From positions 1-21,261 of the forward strand of contig JBBBWG010010901.1 in assembly GCA_037176905.1 (NCBI GenBank): a DNA stretch of 21,261 nt, in the 5' to 3' direction. Under the pieces are notes generated by a model. That model did no database searches, had not been told where the DNA came from, and saw only the letters and a program-made list of their open reading frames with translations. The position numbers were made by a program, and so were the translations under genes. How positions within the stretch are numbered: the first letter of the stretch is position 1; the number at the start of each line of letters is the position of its first letter. This stretch comes from Azolla pinnata (taxonomy: Eukaryota > Streptophyta > Polypodiopsida > Salviniales > Salviniaceae). Shown piece after piece: positions 17,944 through 21,261 of this stretch.

Positions 17944-19533
17944 ATGGATCAGGCCGAGAAGGAATCTAGCGGTTCTGCAAGCAGAGATGCTAAATCGTCA
18001 GTGGCTCCTAGCAAGGCGCTCCGCGAGAAAGGGAACGGGATCTACCAACAGCTCGCAGAAACGCTGAGGGAAGGCTCCGTGATCATGTTCTCCCCGGTGG
18101 TGAGCACTAAAAAACTGGAGCAAGCCAAGGAGCTGTACAAGCAGGCCATGGCGGCGGCGAGCAGCAGCTCGGACGAGAGAGCATCTTGCGAGAAGAACCT
18201 CGGGGCGCTGGGTGTGGTGGGCTGCAAGCTCTACGTAAAGCAGCTATCGGTGCAGATGCGGCAGGAAGGAGGAGAAGCCGTGATGGCACGCGAGGAGAGG
18301 ATGATCAGATGGGCTCTGTCTCAGCACACGTCAGAGACAGTAGCCCATTTCCTGGCGGCGCTCCGCCACGGTGCCAAGGACGCTGCTACCGGTGCTCATG
18401 CTTCATCATCGACGTGCAAACCTAAGGAATGGATCGACAGCATGATCGCATCGGTCGAAGCTTTCCTGAAATGGAGCTCCGACGAATCTCGCGTTCTGTG
18501 CCTCCCTCACAGCCCGCTCCTCCAATATGTGTGCGACGCATTCTCCAAGCACCAGCTCCCACACCACCTGCTCCAAGACCTCTCTAACCGCACCCATAAC
18601 CTCGTACATGTCCAGTCTTCGTTCATGATGCAGGCGCACATGAACTACTCCGAGGCGCTCTTCCACGAGGCGCTCACCAAGCAGGTCTCCCATACCGAAG
18701 ATTCCAACATCGACTACCAAGCGTGCTCCCCTTTGCTCCACGACGCTAGCGCGACTCTGCGCAAGGCCATCGACTCTTGTCTGCCTCGTGTGGACACGAA
18801 AGCACAAGGTGCAGAGAGCCTGGTGGCGTCGGTTCGCACGCTTGAGAGATCGGTGTTCGTCCACCAGAACATCTGCGAGGGCCTTCGCCTCATCAACATG
18901 GGCGATAAGGTGCTGCGCCAAGCCCTCACCAGGGAAGAGTACCTTAACATGGAGTTGGTCAAGGATGCATTGGACTTCTATCGGCAAGCCGTGATGGCCA
19001 TCAAAGACATGGACATGGAGACTGAGGCGATGGCCTTCCATCACATCGGAACCATTTATGGAGATGTCTACAAAATGAGCGCTACCGCCCACAAGTTCTA
19101 TTTCCAATGCGTTCGGCTTGCACTCACCGTCATGTCGCCCCGGATCGCCCGATCCGACTGGTACAAGTTCTCGCTCCACAAGGTGGAGGAGCATCAGAAG
19201 AGAGTGGTCCAGGAAGAGGACCAGGAGCGCTTGAGGAGTAGACAGCCCGCCGTACAGAGGTTGCGCCCACAGCTTGACAAACTCTCGCAGGAAGTGAAGA
19301 AGGGACCCGTGTCTTTCCTCAAATTTGTCTACACGGAACATCCACACAAGGAATTGCGCAATAATGTCATACCACGGGTCAATGGTGACGACGAGTTGAG
19401 GCAGAGCCTCAGAACAGCCATTCTTCATTACCACCCGGACAAAAATGGAAACCATGGTGAAGATTGGTGTCTGTTATGCGAAGAGATCGTGAAGCATCTC
19501 AACCACACTTATACCGCAGCATTCGCTTGTTAA
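17944..19533 (+). CDS. TPR-like protein with C-terminal J-like domain, 529 aa
   Basis: Intact single-exon gene from ATG 17944 (context GCCATGG) to TAA 19531-19533. Near the N-terminus, KALREKGNGIYQQL (residues 24-37) and LEQAKELYKQAMAAA (58-72) resemble TPR helices. The centre is helical and rich in His, Ala and Leu. Residues 339-394 form another TPR-like pair (VKDALDFYRQAVMAIKD, EAMAFHHIGTIYGDVYK). Residues 455-525 form a J-like domain at the very C-terminus, with HYHPDKN (HPD at 497-499) and LCEEIVKHLNHTY after it. HPD is the Hsp70-stimulating motif of DnaJ proteins, so a co-chaperone or adaptor role is likely. No signal peptide, membrane span, Gly/Phe linker or zinc-finger region of classical DnaJ is seen; cytosolic location is inferred. 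Third codon positions are mostly G/C, unlike the AT-rich flanks. The 349-codon open frame on the opposite strand reflects this bias. Confidence 0.85.
   Translation: MDQAEKESSGSASRDAKSSVAPSKALREKGNGIYQQLAETLREGSVIMFSPVVSTKKLEQAKELYKQAMAAASSSSDERASCEKNLGALGVVGCKLYVKQLSVQMRQEGGEAVMAREERMIRWALSQHTSETVAHFLAALRHGAKDAATGAHASSSTCKPKEWIDSMIASVEAFLKWSSDESRVLCLPHSPLLQYVCDAFSKHQLPHHLLQDLSNRTHNLVHVQSSFMMQAHMNYSEALFHEALTKQVSHTEDSNIDYQACSPLLHDASATLRKAIDSCLPRVDTKAQGAESLVASVRTLERSVFVHQNICEGLRLINMGDKVLRQALTREEYLNMELVKDALDFYRQAVMAIKDMDMETEAMAFHHIGTIYGDVYKMSATAHKFYFQCVRLALTVMSPRIARSDWYKFSLHKVEEHQKRVVQEEDQERLRSRQPAVQRLRPQLDKLSQEVKKGPVSFLKFVYTEHPHKELRNNVIPRVNGDDELRQSLRTAILHYHPDKNGNHGEDWCLLCEEIVKHLNHTYTAAFAC
19432..19440 (+). 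other. HPD motif codons of the J-like domain
   Basis: CAC CCG GAC encodes His497-Pro-Asp499 within HYHPDKN. In J-domain proteins this tripeptide lies between helices II and III and is essential for stimulating Hsp70 ATPase. Here it is 30 residues from the C-terminus, so the segment after it is short. Confidence 0.85.
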
Positions 19534-20130
19534 TACATCCATGCTTCTCCGGTGACAACAAGTCTACATGTATGGACAATAAGGGAAGATGTAGACTGCA
19601 ATGCATATATATATACATATATAATGTGACTGTGGGTGGACACAGATCTCTCTCTCTCTCTCTCATTTGATGCAAGATAAGTGATGTCAAATGAGGTCCA
19701 CACATGTAATGTATTTGAAACTGAATCTCACATCTTACCATTTTCTGTACACAATCCAACCATCTATGCCTGCTTCCTGTGTGCATCGATTGACCATCAA
19801 ACTCATCAAATTAAGGGTACTCTAGTTTCTTTGATTTTGTACAAGATCGCTATTGATCCTTTTTGGCGGCCTAATCCTAGAGACCACCAAACGACGGGAG
19901 GGGGTGAGACTACTCTCACCTAGGATTTAGGAGAAGGAGAGCAAGAGATACTGCAAGGAGGAAGATTAGATTCAGATCCACCTTCTATCGAATAAGGTCA
20001 GATAATGGTTGCATTAACATTATCCATCTGGTCAGACCATACCTGTAATAGCCTAGAACTTCAATTATATAAGTCAAGTTCATATGGCCATTTGTTGTGG
20101 TTGCTCATTTGTGAATACAATGTATTCTTG
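19534..20130. other. 3' flank of J-domain gene with microsatellites
   Basis: No gene is supported. Present are a (TA)n run at about 19604-19625 and a (TC)n run at 19647-19664. AATAAG at about 19577 could act as a weak plant polyadenylation signal, but this is uncertain. The rest shows nothing recognisable. Confidence 0.5.
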
Positions 20131-20139
20131 TGCCACTCT

Positions 20140-20170
<31 letters not shown>

Positions 20171-20505
20171 TCCTTTCTCTCTTTCCCCTGCTTCCGCCGC
20201 CGTCACCGCCTGCTTCCGCCGCCGCCGCCGCCGTCGCCGCCTGCTGCAGCCGCCTCCATCGCTGCGATGGCAATGGCAACGGCGATGGTGGCGATCTGTT
20301 CCGGTTCATCTCCAGTCTGATCTCCCTCCCTCCCCCTCCACGTCTCTCTCTCCGTCGGCAGCCATCTTTGCCACACGGTTCCTCAAATGCAAGCCATCTT
20401 TGCCGCGCGGTTCCTCCAACGCAAAAAAGATTTTGAAGGTGCAAGGTACATTCTCTCTCCATCCATCTCATTCTCTCTCTCTTCTTCGTCGGGTTTGCTC
20501 ATACA
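20131..20505 (+). mobile_element. CT/GCC-rich leader, probably 5' end of LINE
   Basis: (CT)n at about 20141-20165 is followed by a (CCG/GCC)n tract at about 20194-20240, more CT-rich sequence, and a 32-bp tandem pair (20360-20391 and 20392-20423). It ends at ATG 20506, where coiled-coil ORF1-like coding begins. GC-rich repeated leaders are common in LINE-type elements. Open frames within it are low-complexity by-products. The 5' boundary is uncertain. Confidence 0.45.
20360..20423 (+). repeat. 32-bp tandem duplication
   Basis: AGCCATCTTTGCC(A/G)C(A/G)CGGTTCCTC... occurs twice head to tail (20360-20391, 20392-20423), differing at about four positions. Confidence 0.85.
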
Positions 20506-21261
20506 ATGGCAAACACTCGTAAAGCCGCCACAAAGTTTGGGAGTATGATTGATAATGAGCCGCGGTCACCAACAAATTCCAATACAATATAGAAAATGCT
20601 TATGAGTCACTTAATCTCTCTTCAAGAACCATAAACAAGATGGGTGAAAAGGTTAGAACGTTAACGAAAGAGAATGCTAAGCTCCAACATGTTGTCATGG
20701 AGAATAAAAGTCTTAAGAAAGTGGTTGCAAAACTTGAAGATAAGCTTTAAGAAACAAATGAGTGCCTTAACAAGATTGAGTTAAAGGAAACATTAAAAGA
20801 AGAAAAATTGGACACGATGAGGCGAGATGTAAGTGAGATGAAAAATTTATGTACAACGAAGTCATGGGCTGATGTATGTGGTGGGGATATGCTATCAAAC
20901 TCATCTAATATACATGTGACGCATCAAGAGAAGAATATAGAAACCATAGATGTCCGAGAATTGAAAGAACGTGAACGACGATCAAAGAACATTGTCATGC
21001 GAGGAATTAAAGAGGACGGTATGGAAACACCCGCATCCCTCGGAAAGGCCATTGGAGAATTTTTTAGCTTGCATTATGGGATGTCGGATGTGAATGTATA
21101 TGGGGCACACCGAGTTGGGAAACTTAGTGTTACTCGCTCCGGAGAAAGGCCTATTGTATGCACAATGACGGATGATACAAAGCGACGGATCATACTCGAA
21201 AATAGTTGGGTATACCTCAAAGGTACGCAATGTTTTGTGAGTGAAGATCGTACTATCTCAC
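20506..21261 (+). pseudogene. LINE (non-LTR) ORF1-like protein, broken and partial
   Basis: From ATG 20506 (MANTRKAATKFGSMIDNE...) the frame reaches a stop at 20590. Coding resumes in the next frame (IENAYESLNLSSRTINKMGEK from 20589), so there is a frameshift near 20588. A TAA at 20748-20750 interrupts the frame, after which it is open to the window end (171 codons). The first half is a Lys/Glu/Leu coiled coil (VRTLTKENAKLQHVVMENKS). The second half carries RERRSKNIVMRGIKED, YGAHRVGKLSV, RPIVCTMTDDTKRRIILEN and LKGTQCFVSEDRTIS, like the RNA-binding part of LINE ORF1 proteins. The product would coat element RNA. ORF2 (endonuclease and RT) would lie beyond the right edge. The element identity is inferred from the fold pattern. 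Confidence 0.65.

Noticed and set aside
18406-19455. Open frame of 349 codons on the minus strand opposite the J-domain gene
   Set aside because: It is the mirror of a GC3-rich coding strand, its protein shows no motif, and the plus-strand frame has clear domains, a good start context and an HPD motif.

Overview
The window looks like nuclear DNA of a land plant, probably a seed-free one such as a fern, moss or lycophyte. The reasons are the plant-type telomere motif TTTAGGG, a CACTA transposon of TNP2 type, Ty3/gypsy elements with plant-style pol motifs, and a GC-rich intronless plant-like gene sitting in AT-rich flanks. The species cannot be fixed from the sequence alone. Most of the window is nested transposable-element debris, and one host-type gene looks intact.

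Layout: 1-632 is GC-rich non-coding DNA with several small perfect hairpins. 633-1432 is a degenerate TTTAGGG array interleaved with other short motifs. 1433-2360 is a chain of simple repeats. 2383-4838 is a decayed CACTA (CMC/EnSpm) TNP2 transposase gene. Its frame can be followed through three inferred GT-AG introns, and the middle intron is filled by a TTTGC-rich minisatellite. At about 4840 the transposase stops abruptly against a Ty3/gypsy pol fossil (4845-5985).

From 6113 to 15670 lies a 9.56-kb Ty3/gypsy element on the minus strand. It has paired LTRs (about 391/392 bp, roughly 10% different by hand alignment) and a perfect 5-bp target duplication, GCATC. Its order in the sense direction is LTR, PBS-like site, gag, protease, RT, RNase H, integrase with GPY/F module, then a long accessory coding region with coiled-coil and acidic parts, then LTR. 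It is structurally whole but its coding parts are broken many times. It landed in the integrase zinc-binding region of a still older Ty3/gypsy copy, whose remains flank it at about 6045-6112 and 15676-16011.

After about 1.6 kb of AT-rich spacer comes an intact single-exon gene (17944-19533, plus strand) for a 529-residue helical, TPR-like protein with a C-terminal J-like domain carrying HPD. After it come microsatellites, then a CT/GCC-rich leader, a 32-bp tandem duplication, and the ORF1 of a non-LTR (LINE) element that runs off the right edge.

The only gene likely to act for the host is the J-domain gene, presumably as an Hsp70 co-chaperone or adaptor. The transposon genes do not form a pathway; they record successive insertions. 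The features most worth a second look are the accessory coding region of the LTR element with its possible internal promoter, the minisatellite intron in the CACTA gene, and the unusual J-domain protein.
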